Below, one piece after another: positions 8,601 to 15,859 of a stretch of DNA of 64,000 nucleotides. The stretch spans positions 62,001 to 126,000 of the forward strand of contig CAVWBH010000003.1 in assembly GCA_963753195.1 (NCBI GenBank), read 5' to 3'. Origin of the DNA: Palsa-504 sp963753195. Lineage in GTDB: Bacteria; Actinomycetota; Actinomycetes; Streptosporangiales; Streptosporangiaceae. Every line of letters starts with the position of its first letter. The first letter of the stretch is position 1. The notes under the pieces are model-generated. The model was not told where the DNA came from. It made no database searches and saw only the letters and a program-made list of their open reading frames with translations. A program made the translations under genes and the position numbers.

Positions 8601-9380
8601 GTGAGACCGTTCCTGCTGTTGTCCATCCGCGCCGACGACGCCGCGGCGGATAACGAGTACGAGGCCTTCGGGGCCCTGGCCGAGCTGGCCGAAGGCGAGT
8701 TGCGGCGGCTCCGGCTGGAGCAGCGCGCGCTGGGGGCCGTCGACCTGCGGGACTGGTCGGGGATCTTCCTCGGCGGCGGGCCGTTCAACTTCACCGACCC
8801 GCCGGAGGTGAAGTCGCCCGTGCAGCGCCGGGTCGAGGAGGATCTGAGCCGCCTGCTGGACGGCGTGGTGGCGGCCGATTTCCCGTTCCTGGGCGCCTGC
8901 TACGGCATCGGGGCGCTCGGCCGCCACGAGCGGGCGGTCGTCGACCGTCGCTACGCCGAACCGGTCGGGACGGTCCGGGTCACGGTCACCGCGCCGGGCC
9001 GCGAGGATCCGCTGCTGGCCGGCCTGCCTGAGGAGTTCGACGCGTTCACCGGGCACAAGGAAGCGATCAGCGAGCTGCCCGGGCACGCGGTCCTGCTGGC
9101 CACCTCGGCGGGCTGCCCGGTCCAGGCGTTCCGGGTGGGCGCCAACGTCTACGCCACCCAGTTTCATCCGGAGCTGGACGCGATCGGGGTGAGCACCCGG
9201 GTCGACGTGTACAAGGACGCCGGCTACTTCCACCCCAGTGAGGCCGACGAGATCAAGGCGCTGGCCTGGCGCACCGAGATCAGCCACCCGCCGTCGATCT
9301 TGCGCAACTTCGCCGCCCGCTACGGGACGGATGACAGGGGCAGCCGGGACGGCGGCTTGACCTCGGCCAGCCGCAGGTAG
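8601..9380 (+). CDS. Class I glutamine amidotransferase (GuaA-like) domain protein
   Basis: A 259-residue stand-alone class I glutamine amidotransferase domain. The nucleophile is Cys100 in FLGACYGIGAL and the partner residues are His189 and Glu191 in TQFHPELD, a complete Cys-His-Glu triad. Bacterial homologues are usually annotated GMP synthase-like, but no synthetase domain is attached or adjacent, so the acceptor of the ammonia (or the isopeptide substrate) is unknown. Starts at GTG. The last 61 bp overlap the convergent Lrp gene. Confidence 0.85.
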   Translation: MRPFLLLSIRADDAAADNEYEAFGALAELAEGELRRLRLEQRALGAVDLRDWSGIFLGGGPFNFTDPPEVKSPVQRRVEEDLSRLLDGVVAADFPFLGACYGIGALGRHERAVVDRRYAEPVGTVRVTVTAPGREDPLLAGLPEEFDAFTGHKEAISELPGHAVLLATSAGCPVQAFRVGANVYATQFHPELDAIGVSTRVDVYKDAGYFHPSEADEIKALAWRTEISHPPSILRNFAARYGTDDRGSRDGGLTSASRR

Positions 9381-9790
9381 GTCACCAGCCGCTGCCCGCC
9401 GCGGGTGGCCAGGCTGGCCAGCACCTGCTGCAGCTCGGCGACGTCGCGGGCCACCACGGTGAGCAGGTAATCGGTCTCGCCGGCCACGTTGTCCGCGGCG
9501 ATGACCTGCGGCAGCGCCAGGATCTGGTCTTCGAACACGCGGCTGGAGCGCGGGTCATGCCGGGCCAGCGTGGCCGTCACGTACACCTGCAGCGGGAAGC
9601 CGCATGCGGCCGGGTCGAGCTGGGCGCTGATGATGCGGATGACGCCGGAGGCCTTGAGCCGGCGCACCCGGTGCAAGGTGGCCGCGGGAGACAAGCCGAC
9701 CAGGCGGGCCAGCTCGACGTTGGTCCGGTCCGCATCGGCCTGCAGCGCGGTGAGCAGCTGGATGTCAACATCATCAAGCGAAACGGCCAT
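9320..9790 (-). CDS. Lrp/AsnC family transcriptional regulator
   Basis: A 156-residue regulator with an N-terminal winged helix-turn-helix (LDDVDIQLLTALQADADRTNVELA and LSPAATLHRVRRLKASGVI) followed by an AsnC/RAM effector-binding domain (about residues 65-145, with AGETDYLLTVVA). Such proteins sense amino acids. It is divergent from the DMT exporter gene with only 44 bp between them, and an AT-rich palindrome lies in that gap, so local control of the exporter and of itself is likely. Its 3' end overlaps the amidotransferase gene by 61 bp. Confidence 0.92.
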   Translation of the reverse strand: MAVSLDDVDIQLLTALQADADRTNVELARLVGLSPAATLHRVRRLKASGVIRIISAQLDPAACGFPLQVYVTATLARHDPRSSRVFEDQILALPQVIAADNVAGETDYLLTVVARDVAELQQVLASLATRGGQRLVTYLRLAEVKPPSRLPLSSVP

Positions 9791-9794
9791 ACCG

Positions 9795-9809
9795 CGAAAT
9801 ATTATCTCG
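9795..9809. promoter_or_regulatory. Candidate Lrp/AsnC operator
   Basis: CGAAATATTATCTCG is a 15-bp palindrome with 6 of 7 pairs matching around a central T. It has the A/T-rich core and length typical of Lrp-family boxes and sits 5 bp upstream of the lrp-like ATG and 25 bp before the exporter start. Function is inferred from position and shape. Confidence 0.55.
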
Positions 9810-9834
9810 TGTAAGAGCCTGACTGGCCAATTCC

Positions 9835-11043
9835 ATGTCGCGAATGACCAGCATAGGCGTCATGGACACCAGCCGTCGTCACGCCGTCGCAGCCCTGGTC
9901 ATGGCCGGGCTGCTGTGGGGCTCCACCGTGCCGCTGTCCAAACTGGCCTTGGCCTGGCTGGCTCCGGGGTGGCTGACCGCAGCGCGGTTCGGCCTGGCCG
10001 CGGCGGTCCTGCTGCCGGTCGCGCGGCGGCGGGGCCTGCGGGTGCCGGAGGTCAGGGTGCTGGCCTCCGGGGCGGCCGGGTACGGGGGCACGATCATCGT
10101 CCAGAACGCCGGGATCATGCGGACCAGCGTCATTCACGCGGCGCTGCTGATCGGGGCGGTGCCGGTGCTGGTCGCGGTTATCGCCGCGGCGTGGCACAGG
10201 GCCGTGGCCCGGCCGCTGGCCTGGCTGGGCTTCGCCGTCTCGCTGGGCGGCGTCGGCTTGGTCACCGCGGGCGGGGGCGGCGGCGCAAGCGTGCGCGGCG
10301 ACGGCCTGGTGCTCGTCTCCCTGGTGCTGTCGGCCGCGTTCACGGTGGTCCAGGGGCGGCTGCTGCCGGGCCGGGACCCGGTCGCGGTCACCGCGGTGCA
10401 GTTCCTCGGCGCCGCGCTGGGCGCGCTGGCCGTCGCGGTGCTGTCCGAGGGTGCGCCCGCCGGCCCGGCCCGGCCCGGTCCGGTGCTGGCCGTGGCCGCG
10501 CTGGCGGTGGCCGGCACGCTGGTGCCGTTCACGCTGTTCGCCTACGGGCAGAGCCGGGTGCCGGCCCAGGTGGCCGGGGCGTTCCTCAACCTCGAGCCGC
10601 TGGTCGGCGCGATGGCGGGCATCATGTTCTTCGGTGACCCGGCGGGACCGAAGCAGCTGGCTGGCGGCCTGGCCGTGGTCGCGGGGATCGGGTTGAGCGC
10701 CAGGCCGGCTCGGCGCCCTCAGCTGGCGGTTCGGAGGCGAGCAGGCGCAAGATGGGCGGCGTGCCAGGCGACGGCGGTGGCGGCCAGCGCGGCCAGGCCA
10801 GCGGTGAGCATGGCGACGCGATCGCCGGACACGTCCGCGGAACCGCCGCTGACGGCTTCGGCCACGGCGGGCAGCAGGGCAGCGCCGACCGCGGCGCCGA
10901 TCTGGCGGCTCGTGTTGACCACGCCGCCGATCAGGCCCTGGTCAGCATCGGCCATGCCGCGGCTGGCCAGCACCACCGACCCGAACGCGGTCCCCGCGGT
11001 CCCGAAGCCGATCAGCATCACCACCAGCAGGAGCGGGCTGTAG
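9835..11043 (+). CDS. DMT superfamily (EamA) transporter with antisense-overlapping tail
   Basis: Residues about 10-290 form a ten-helix EamA-type drug/metabolite transporter with two repeats (GLLWGSTVPLSKLAL and, in the second half, FLNLEPLVGAMAGIMFFGDP). Such proteins export amino acids, metabolites or drugs, which fits the divergent Lrp regulator. After the last helix (GGLAVVAGIGLSA) the frame does not stop but runs about 105 more residues. That tail is Ala/Pro/Ser-rich, has no domain, and lies entirely over the 3' end of the convergent MFS gene (325 bp overlap). The tail is probably passive read-through rather than functional. The start is the ATG at 9835; ATG 9862 is an alternative. Confidence 0.85.
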   Translation: MSRMTSIGVMDTSRRHAVAALVMAGLLWGSTVPLSKLALAWLAPGWLTAARFGLAAAVLLPVARRRGLRVPEVRVLASGAAGYGGTIIVQNAGIMRTSVIHAALLIGAVPVLVAVIAAAWHRAVARPLAWLGFAVSLGGVGLVTAGGGGGASVRGDGLVLVSLVLSAAFTVVQGRLLPGRDPVAVTAVQFLGAALGALAVAVLSEGAPAGPARPGPVLAVAALAVAGTLVPFTLFAYGQSRVPAQVAGAFLNLEPLVGAMAGIMFFGDPAGPKQLAGGLAVVAGIGLSARPARRPQLAVRRRAGARWAACQATAVAASAARPAVSMATRSPDTSAEPPLTASATAGSRAAPTAAPIWRLVLTTPPIRPWSASAMPRLASTTDPNAVPAVPKPISITTSRSGL

Positions 11044-12269
11044 CCGCCGGCCGGCAGGCGGGTCAGCACGGCGAAGCCGGTCGCGGTCGCGGCGCCGGTC
11101 ACGACCAGCAGCCGGCTGATGCCGATGCGGCGGGACAGGCGGGGCCCGAGCAGGCCCATGGCGAACCCGATCACGCCCTGCGGGGCGATGGCCAAGCCGG
11201 TGAACAGCGGGGACTCGTGCAGCACCTGCTGCAGGTACAGGGATAGGACGAGCATCTCGCCGCCGTTCCACAGGCCCAGCAGGAACGAGAGCGTGCTGCC
11301 GTTGCGCAGTCCGGGGCGGCGCAGGAGCGACAGCCGGATCAGCGGCTCGGGATGGCTCGCCTCGGCCTTGGCGAACCCCGCGGCCGCCGCGGCGGCGGTG
11401 ACGACGGCGGCGATGACCAGCGGGGACGTCCAGCCCAGGACCACGCCCTGGGATACGGCGAACACGATGAGCGTGACGGCACAGGTGATCAGCAGGGCGC
11501 CGCGGACGTCCAGGCGGTGCGCGGTGCGCGTCGCGGCTTTGGCCTGCCCGAGGATGGCGGGGGCCAGGGCGGCGGCAGCCAGGCCGACCGGGACGTTGAC
11601 CAGGAACACCGCGCGCCAGCTGGTGAACTGGACCAGCACGCCGCCGAGGACCTGCCCGGACACGAAGCCTACCGAGGCGATCGCGCCGTACAGGCCGATG
11701 GCACGCGTGCGCTGCGGCCCTTCGGGAAAGCTGGTGGTGATGAGCGACAGCGCGGCGGGAGCGACGATGGCGGCGCCCGCGCCCTGGAGGACCCGGGCGG
11801 CGAGCAGCAGCGCGGGGTCCCTGGCCAGTCCGCCCGCCAGGCTGGCCAGCGCGAACGCGACGAGGCCGATGATGAACATGCGCCGCCTGCCGAACAGGTC
11901 AGCGGCCCGGCCGCCGAGGATGAGCAGGCCGCCGAACGAGATCGCGTACCCGGTGACGACCCACTGCACTGCGTCGGGAGCCATGTGCAGCTCGCGCTCG
12001 ATCGAGGGCAGCGCGACATTGACGATGCTGAAATCCAGGACGACCATGAACGCGGCGACGAGAATGAGAGCCAGCTTGACGGCGCTGTTGGGCGGGGCTT
12101 TTTGGGGCGGGGCCTTTTGGTCTGGGGCCTTTGGGAGCGGGGCTTTTCGGTCTGCGGCTGGCCGGAGCTCAGGGGCGGCGGTCGCCCGGAGCGCGGGGGC
12201 GGCGGTCGCCCGAGGCTCGGGAGTGGCGGTGGTCGGGAGCAGGGTTTCGGAGGGCGCGGTGCCGGACAT
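10719..12269 (-). CDS. MFS drug-efflux transporter (DHA2, 14-TM type)
   Basis: A 516-residue proton-driven efflux pump of the EmrB/QacA type. The N-terminal cytoplasmic stretch of about 60 residues is Pro/Ala/Lys-rich and repetitive (KAPDQKAPPQKAPP). About 14 hydrophobic helices follow, with the MFS loop GGRAADLFGRRRMFIIG and the DHA2 motif VAPAALSLI region. The frame is open upstream to 12512, but that part is antisense to the TetR gene. ATG 12269 leaves a normal divergent promoter gap, so it is chosen. Divergence from a TetR repressor with an operator-like palindrome between them suggests drug-inducible expression. Confidence 0.9.
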   Translation of the reverse strand: MSGTAPSETLLPTTATPEPRATAAPALRATAAPELRPAADRKAPLPKAPDQKAPPQKAPPNSAVKLALILVAAFMVVLDFSIVNVALPSIERELHMAPDAVQWVVTGYAISFGGLLILGGRAADLFGRRRMFIIGLVAFALASLAGGLARDPALLLAARVLQGAGAAIVAPAALSLITTSFPEGPQRTRAIGLYGAIASVGFVSGQVLGGVLVQFTSWRAVFLVNVPVGLAAAALAPAILGQAKAATRTAHRLDVRGALLITCAVTLIVFAVSQGVVLGWTSPLVIAAVVTAAAAAAGFAKAEASHPEPLIRLSLLRRPGLRNGSTLSFLLGLWNGGEMLVLSLYLQQVLHESPLFTGLAIAPQGVIGFAMGLLGPRLSRRIGISRLLVVTGAATATGFAVLTRLPAGGYSPLLLVVMLIGFGTAGTAFGSVVLASRGMADADQGLIGGVVNTSRQIGAAVGAALLPAVAEAVSGGSADVSGDRVAMLTAGLAALAATAVAWHAAHLAPARLRTAS

Positions 12270-12281
12270 GATTCCAATCAG

Positions 12282-12304
12282 ATACGTTACGGATCGTTTC
12301 GTAT
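12282..12304. promoter_or_regulatory. Candidate TetR operator
   Basis: A 23-bp imperfect palindrome with outer arms ATACG and CGTAT and inner arms ACG and CGT (8 of 11 pairs). It lies in the 58-bp gap between the MFS and TetR start codons, where one site could repress both promoters. Assignment is from position and symmetry. Confidence 0.6.
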
Positions 12305-12327
12305 TCCAAGAGGGAAAGAACGGGGCC

Positions 12328-12957
12328 ATGAGCGGGGATATTCCGGCCGGCGATCTCGGGCCCGACGCCGTGCTCACGGGCGGGCAGCGCGGGCGGCCGC
12401 GGTCCCCTGAAGCGGACCGTGCGATCCTGGCCGCGACGCTGGACCTGCTGGCCGAGCGCGGGCTGAACGCGATGTCGATCGAGGAGGTCGCGGCCCGCGC
12501 CGGGGTGGGCAAGGCGACAATCTACCGGCGATGGTCATCCAAGGGGCTGCTCGCGCTCGACGCGTTCGTGAGGTCGTTCCGCGAGCAGCAGCCGCTGCCG
12601 GACACCGGGACGCTGCGCGGTGACCTGATCGCCGCGCTGACCGCATGGATCCGGGCCGTCACTCAGACTCCGATGGGGCCCATGCTGACCGGGCTGATCG
12701 CCGAGGCCCAGCACGACCAGGAGTTGCGCGCGGCGTGGGGGGACCGGATGATCGAGCCGCTGCGCGTCCAGCACCGGATCATGCTGGACCGGGCCATCGC
12801 CCGCGGCGAGATCCCGGCCAGCACCGACCAGGAGGTGGTCCTGGACCTGTTCTTCGGAACGGCCCAGCACCGGCTGCTGCTCGGCCACCTGCCGCTGACC
12901 GATGAGTTCATCCGCGCGGTGGTCGACGTGATCCTCGACGGGATCCGGCCGCGCTGA
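12328..12957 (+). CDS. TetR family transcriptional regulator
   Basis: A 209-residue repressor. The N-terminal helix-turn-helix is clear at residues about 30-75 (ILAATLDLLAERGLNAMSIEEVA, AGVGKATIYRRWSSKGLLALDAF). The rest is the helical ligand-binding and dimerisation domain, of the type found in AcrR/TetR_C_11 proteins (FFGTAQHRLLLGHLPLTDEF). A basic RGRPRSPEADRAI arm precedes the first helix. It is divergent from the MFS efflux gene and presumably represses it until an efflux substrate binds. Confidence 0.92.
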   Translation: MSGDIPAGDLGPDAVLTGGQRGRPRSPEADRAILAATLDLLAERGLNAMSIEEVAARAGVGKATIYRRWSSKGLLALDAFVRSFREQQPLPDTGTLRGDLIAALTAWIRAVTQTPMGPMLTGLIAEAQHDQELRAAWGDRMIEPLRVQHRIMLDRAIARGEIPASTDQEVVLDLFFGTAQHRLLLGHLPLTDEFIRAVVDVILDGIRPR

Positions 12958-13031
12958 GCCGGGCTGGGCTGGGCTGGCGCTGGGGCTGGCTCGGGCTGGG
13001 CCTGGCGCGGGCTGGACCGGCGCGGGCTGGT

Positions 13032-13430
13032 CTACGGATCCGGCAGGAGGGCCTCGGCTTCGATCTCGACAAGCCAGGCGGGGTCGAGCAGCCCGGAGAC
13101 GACCACCGCGGTCGCGGCGGGGCGGATGTCCGCGAACGTCTCGCCGTGCGCGCGGGCGACCTCACTCCAGTGGCCGGCGTCGGTCAGGTAGATCCGGGTC
13201 CGGACGACGTGCTCGAGGCCGGCGCCCGCACGGGCCAGGGCTTCGCCGATCAGGTCCAGGCACAGCCGGGCCTGGGGGTAGGCGCCGTCAGGCGGCGGCC
13301 CGCCGCCCGGCGGAATCGGCGCGGTCCCGGCGACCAGGACCCGGCCGCCCGCGACCACCGCGCGGGAGAACCCGAAGACGGCCTCGTAGGGCGAGTGCCC
13401 GCTGATGCGCTGACGCTGCACGCCAGGCAT
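13032..13430 (-). CDS. RidA family protein (YjgF/YER057c/UK114)
   Basis: A 132-residue RidA-superfamily protein. Characteristic stretches are FSRAVVAGGRVLVAGTAP near the N-terminus, ARLCLDLIGEALARAGAGLEHVVRTRIYLTD in the middle and PAATAVVVSGLLDPAWLVEIEAEA at the end. Canonical RidA hydrolyses reactive enamines/imines released by PLP enzymes and needs the arginine equivalent to the one in RTRIYLTD, which is present. The frame extends 26 residues further upstream, but the ATG at 13430 begins at the conserved fold and has GGAG 8 bp before it. 74 bp of G/C-rich repetitive sequence separates it from the TetR gene. Confidence 0.88.
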   Translation of the reverse strand: MPGVQRQRISGHSPYEAVFGFSRAVVAGGRVLVAGTAPIPPGGGPPPDGAYPQARLCLDLIGEALARAGAGLEHVVRTRIYLTDAGHWSEVARAHGETFADIRPAATAVVVSGLLDPAWLVEIEAEALLPDP

Positions 13431-13570
13431 TGTGTCATCTCCGGCGACTCGCGGCGGACGGGGGTTGGCTTGAGCCGGGATCGCGTTATATCTTGAGTGT
13501 GACATCATCTTTCAATGACATGGCTACGGGCGCGGACAGCTCGAAGCGCCCGCACGAAGGAGAGTCGGCG

Positions 13571-13909
13571 ATGACCGATCTTGAGCAGCATCTACGGACC
13601 TGGTGGGAGAAGCTGGCCGCGTGGCTGCGCGGCGCGCCGGACTCCCCAGGAGCCCACAAGGCCAAGGCGGCCCTGCAGGACTTCCGGGAGAGCGAGACCG
13701 GCCGGAAGGCCGAGGCGGCGCTGCACGATCTGCGGAACGGCGAGGTCGGGCGCAAGGCCGAGGCGGCGCTGCATGACCTGCGCGAAGGCGAGGCGGGGCG
13801 CAAGGCCCGGGAGGCGCTGCGCGACCTGCGGGACAGCGACGCCGGGCAGAAGGCGCGCGAAGCGCTGCGCGACCTGCGGAACGGCACGGCGACGCGCGAG
13901 AAGTCCTGA
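13571..13909 (+). CDS. Small 16-residue-repeat charged protein
   Basis: A 112-residue hydrophilic protein of unknown function. After an aromatic N-terminal helix (LEQHLRTWWEKLAAWLRG), residues 28-107 are five near-identical 16-residue units of the form GRKAEAALHDLRNGEV. The period would give amphipathic helices with alternating Lys/Arg and Glu/Asp, resembling LEA- or apolipoprotein-like repeat proteins. There is no signal peptide, transmembrane segment or cysteine. The start is set by AGGAG about 8 bp upstream of ATG 13571, although the frame is open to 13430. It lies between the RidA gene and the RIO kinase gene. Confidence 0.75.
   Translation: MTDLEQHLRTWWEKLAAWLRGAPDSPGAHKAKAALQDFRESETGRKAEAALHDLRNGEVGRKAEAALHDLREGEAGRKAREALRDLRDSDAGQKAREALRDLRNGTATREKS
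13652..13891 (+). repeat. Five 48-bp coding tandem repeats
   Basis: Five in-frame 48-bp units (protein residues 28-43, 44-59, 60-75, 76-91, 92-107). Units 2-3 and 4-5 are most alike pairwise, suggesting growth by unequal crossing-over. They make up over two thirds of the small protein. Confidence 0.9.
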
Positions 13910-13980
13910 CGGCAGCGTCCGGGAGCGCGCGGAGCCGGAAATTCGGTTGCGGGCGGCCGGGAGCGTGTGACAGCCTGCAG

Positions 13981-14034
13981 CAGTCCGGGCCAGCGGTGGC
14001 TGGCGAGGAGCAGTCCGGGCCAGCGGTGGCTGGC
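13981..14034. repeat. Intergenic 30-bp tandem duplication
   Basis: Two 24-bp identical blocks beginning CAGTCCGGGCCAGCGGTGG at 13981 and 14011 (period 30 bp), between the repeat-protein gene and the RIO kinase gene. It is not coding in any convincing frame. Confidence 0.85.
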
Positions 14035-14121
14035 TGAGCGAAGGGAGGGGCGAGATGTATATGCCCGTCGCGGGCGCGTTGCCGCCCGCCCTGCCCGACG
14101 CTCAGCTGAGGAGCACGACCC

Positions 14122-15129
14122 GTGCCCGACTATCCTTCCGCGTTCGACGAAGAGTTCAACACCCGCCGCGGTAAGCGGCAGTTCGACGACGAGCCGGCCG
14201 GCGCCAAGCGCGTTCGGCGCCGGCGGCTGCCCGCGATCGACGCCTTCGACGCCACCGACCACCTGCCGGAGGGGGATCGCTGGTCCACCTGGGACCAGTC
14301 GACGCCGACCGAGCGCGGACCGGAACCGTACCCGGGCTGGCTGGTCACCGAGCTCGCCGCGGTCGACACCGAGCTCGGCATGCTGAAGACCGGCAAGGAG
14401 GCCGACGTCTTCCTGCTCCGCCGCGAAGTCCCTGGCACCGATCGGTCCTGCCTGCTCGCGGCCAAGCGGTACCGGTCCGCCGACCACCGCATGTTCCACC
14501 GCGACGCCGGCTACCTGGAAGGCCGCCGGACCCGGGAGTCCCGGGTCAACCGAGCCGTGACGAGCCGGAGCGCGTTCGGCCGACAGGCTATCGCGGGCCA
14601 GTGGGCGGGCGCGGAGTTTGCCGCGCTGGCCCGGCTGCACGCGGCCGGGGCGCCGGTACCGTATCCGGCGCAGATCCTCGGTACCGAACTGCTGCTGGAA
14701 TTCATCGGCTCGGCTGACGGGACGGCCGCGCCCCGGCTGGCCGAGACCAGGCCGGCCCCGGCCGAGCTGACCGGGCTGTGGGACCAGCTGGTGGCGGCGC
14801 TGGTGAGCATGGCCCGGGACGGGCTGGCGCACGGCGACCTGTCGGCGTACAACCTGCTGGTCTGGGACGGGCGGCTGGTCATGATCGACCTGCCCCAGGT
14901 GGTCGACGTGATCGCGAACCCGCGGGGAGCCTGGTTCCTGACCCGCGATGCGGAGAATATCGGCCGCTGGTTCGCTCACCAGGGCCTGGCCGACGTGAGC
15001 CCGGCGCCCGCCGATCTCGCCGCCCTGCTGCGCAGCGAGGCGCTCCTGGGCCCCTTAGCCCGGGCCAGCCACGGTGCGGGGATCAGCGAGATCGCCGTGG
15101 TAGTGCACAGGCTCCGCCTCTACTCTTAA
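14122..15129 (+). CDS. RIO-type serine/threonine kinase
   Basis: A 335-residue protein with an RIO1/RIO2-like kinase fold. The ATP-binding loop is KTGKEADVFLL (91-99), followed by an AAKRYR lysine (K115). The catalytic loop is HGDLSAYNLL (D239, N244) and the metal-binding motif is MIDLP (D256), in the RIO order rather than the DFG form of eukaryotic-type kinases. The first 80 residues are basic and probably disordered (KRVRRRRLP). Archaeal and eukaryotic RIO proteins act in ribosome maturation; the bacterial targets are not established. It starts at GTG with GAGGAG about 9 bp upstream. Apparently monocistronic. Confidence 0.9.
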   Translation: MPDYPSAFDEEFNTRRGKRQFDDEPAGAKRVRRRRLPAIDAFDATDHLPEGDRWSTWDQSTPTERGPEPYPGWLVTELAAVDTELGMLKTGKEADVFLLRREVPGTDRSCLLAAKRYRSADHRMFHRDAGYLEGRRTRESRVNRAVTSRSAFGRQAIAGQWAGAEFAALARLHAAGAPVPYPAQILGTELLLEFIGSADGTAAPRLAETRPAPAELTGLWDQLVAALVSMARDGLAHGDLSAYNLLVWDGRLVMIDLPQVVDVIANPRGAWFLTRDAENIGRWFAHQGLADVSPAPADLAALLRSEALLGPLARASHGAGISEIAVVVHRLRLYS

Positions 15130-15178
15130 CTGCAAGATAAGCGGAACGTCGGGTCGATATTCCTATGAGGGGGAGCCC

Positions 15179-15802
15179 ATGGGCTTTGGGCGGGGGAGCA
15201 TCGGGTCACCGCGCGGGCCCCTGTCGTTCGATCCCGTCCTGGTCGCCGATCTGGAATACCGGATGTGGGTGGGCTATTACCTGCGCCGCTGGACACAGGT
15301 GCTGGCGGCGGCGGTCAGGCTGCTTCAGCTCGGCTTTGGCGCCGACGTGGGCCGGACCCTGCAATGCGCCTGGCTGATGCTGCGCGCCATGCAGCTGTGG
15401 TCGCCGTTCCCCGACAACGACCCTGACGGCGCTCAGGCTTTCCTGCACAAGTTTTACGCGCTCATCAGGCTGCGCTTCGGCACGCCCGCTGACCCGGCCC
15501 GGGCCGCCGCCCTGGAGATCGACTGGTGGCGGGCACACCGGGAGCGTCAGTATTCACCTGATCCAGCGGAAACGGGCGAGGACTTGCTCAACTCGGTGAT
15601 CCGCCTGTACTGCCATTTGTTCGGCCAGAGCGAAGCCATCGTCAGGCCGGCGGCCGTGCACCGGGTAGACGCGATGGACCTGTCCGATCGGTGGGTCCGG
15701 GAAGGCTGCCCACCCGACAGCCCGCTGCTTCCGCTGGAGCATGCCGCGCTGGTCCGCGCTTACTCCGCGCTGCTCGCCGCCGTCCACCACCGAGGACGCT
15801 GA
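15179..15802 (+). CDS. Conserved hypothetical protein, Trp/Arg-rich
   Basis: A 207-residue protein that I do not recognise. It has a good start (GGGGGAG about 5 bp upstream of ATG 15179) and normal codon use, so it is a real gene. The first 110 residues contain aromatic-rich helices (DLEYRMWVGYYLRRW, TLQCAWLMLRAMQLWSPFP, AFLHKFYALIRLRF), none long or hydrophobic enough for a confident membrane span. The middle has DWWRAHRERQYS, and the C-terminal half is probably helical. There is no signal peptide. It stands alone after the RIO kinase gene and is convergent with the ABC ATPase gene. Confidence 0.7.
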   Translation: MGFGRGSIGSPRGPLSFDPVLVADLEYRMWVGYYLRRWTQVLAAAVRLLQLGFGADVGRTLQCAWLMLRAMQLWSPFPDNDPDGAQAFLHKFYALIRLRFGTPADPARAAALEIDWWRAHRERQYSPDPAETGEDLLNSVIRLYCHLFGQSEAIVRPAAVHRVDAMDLSDRWVREGCPPDSPLLPLEHAALVRAYSALLAAVHHRGR

Positions 15803-15859
15803 GGCCGCCGAGCGATACCCATCCAGGCCGAACGAGTCCGGCGCCGGAGCGATCCCGGG

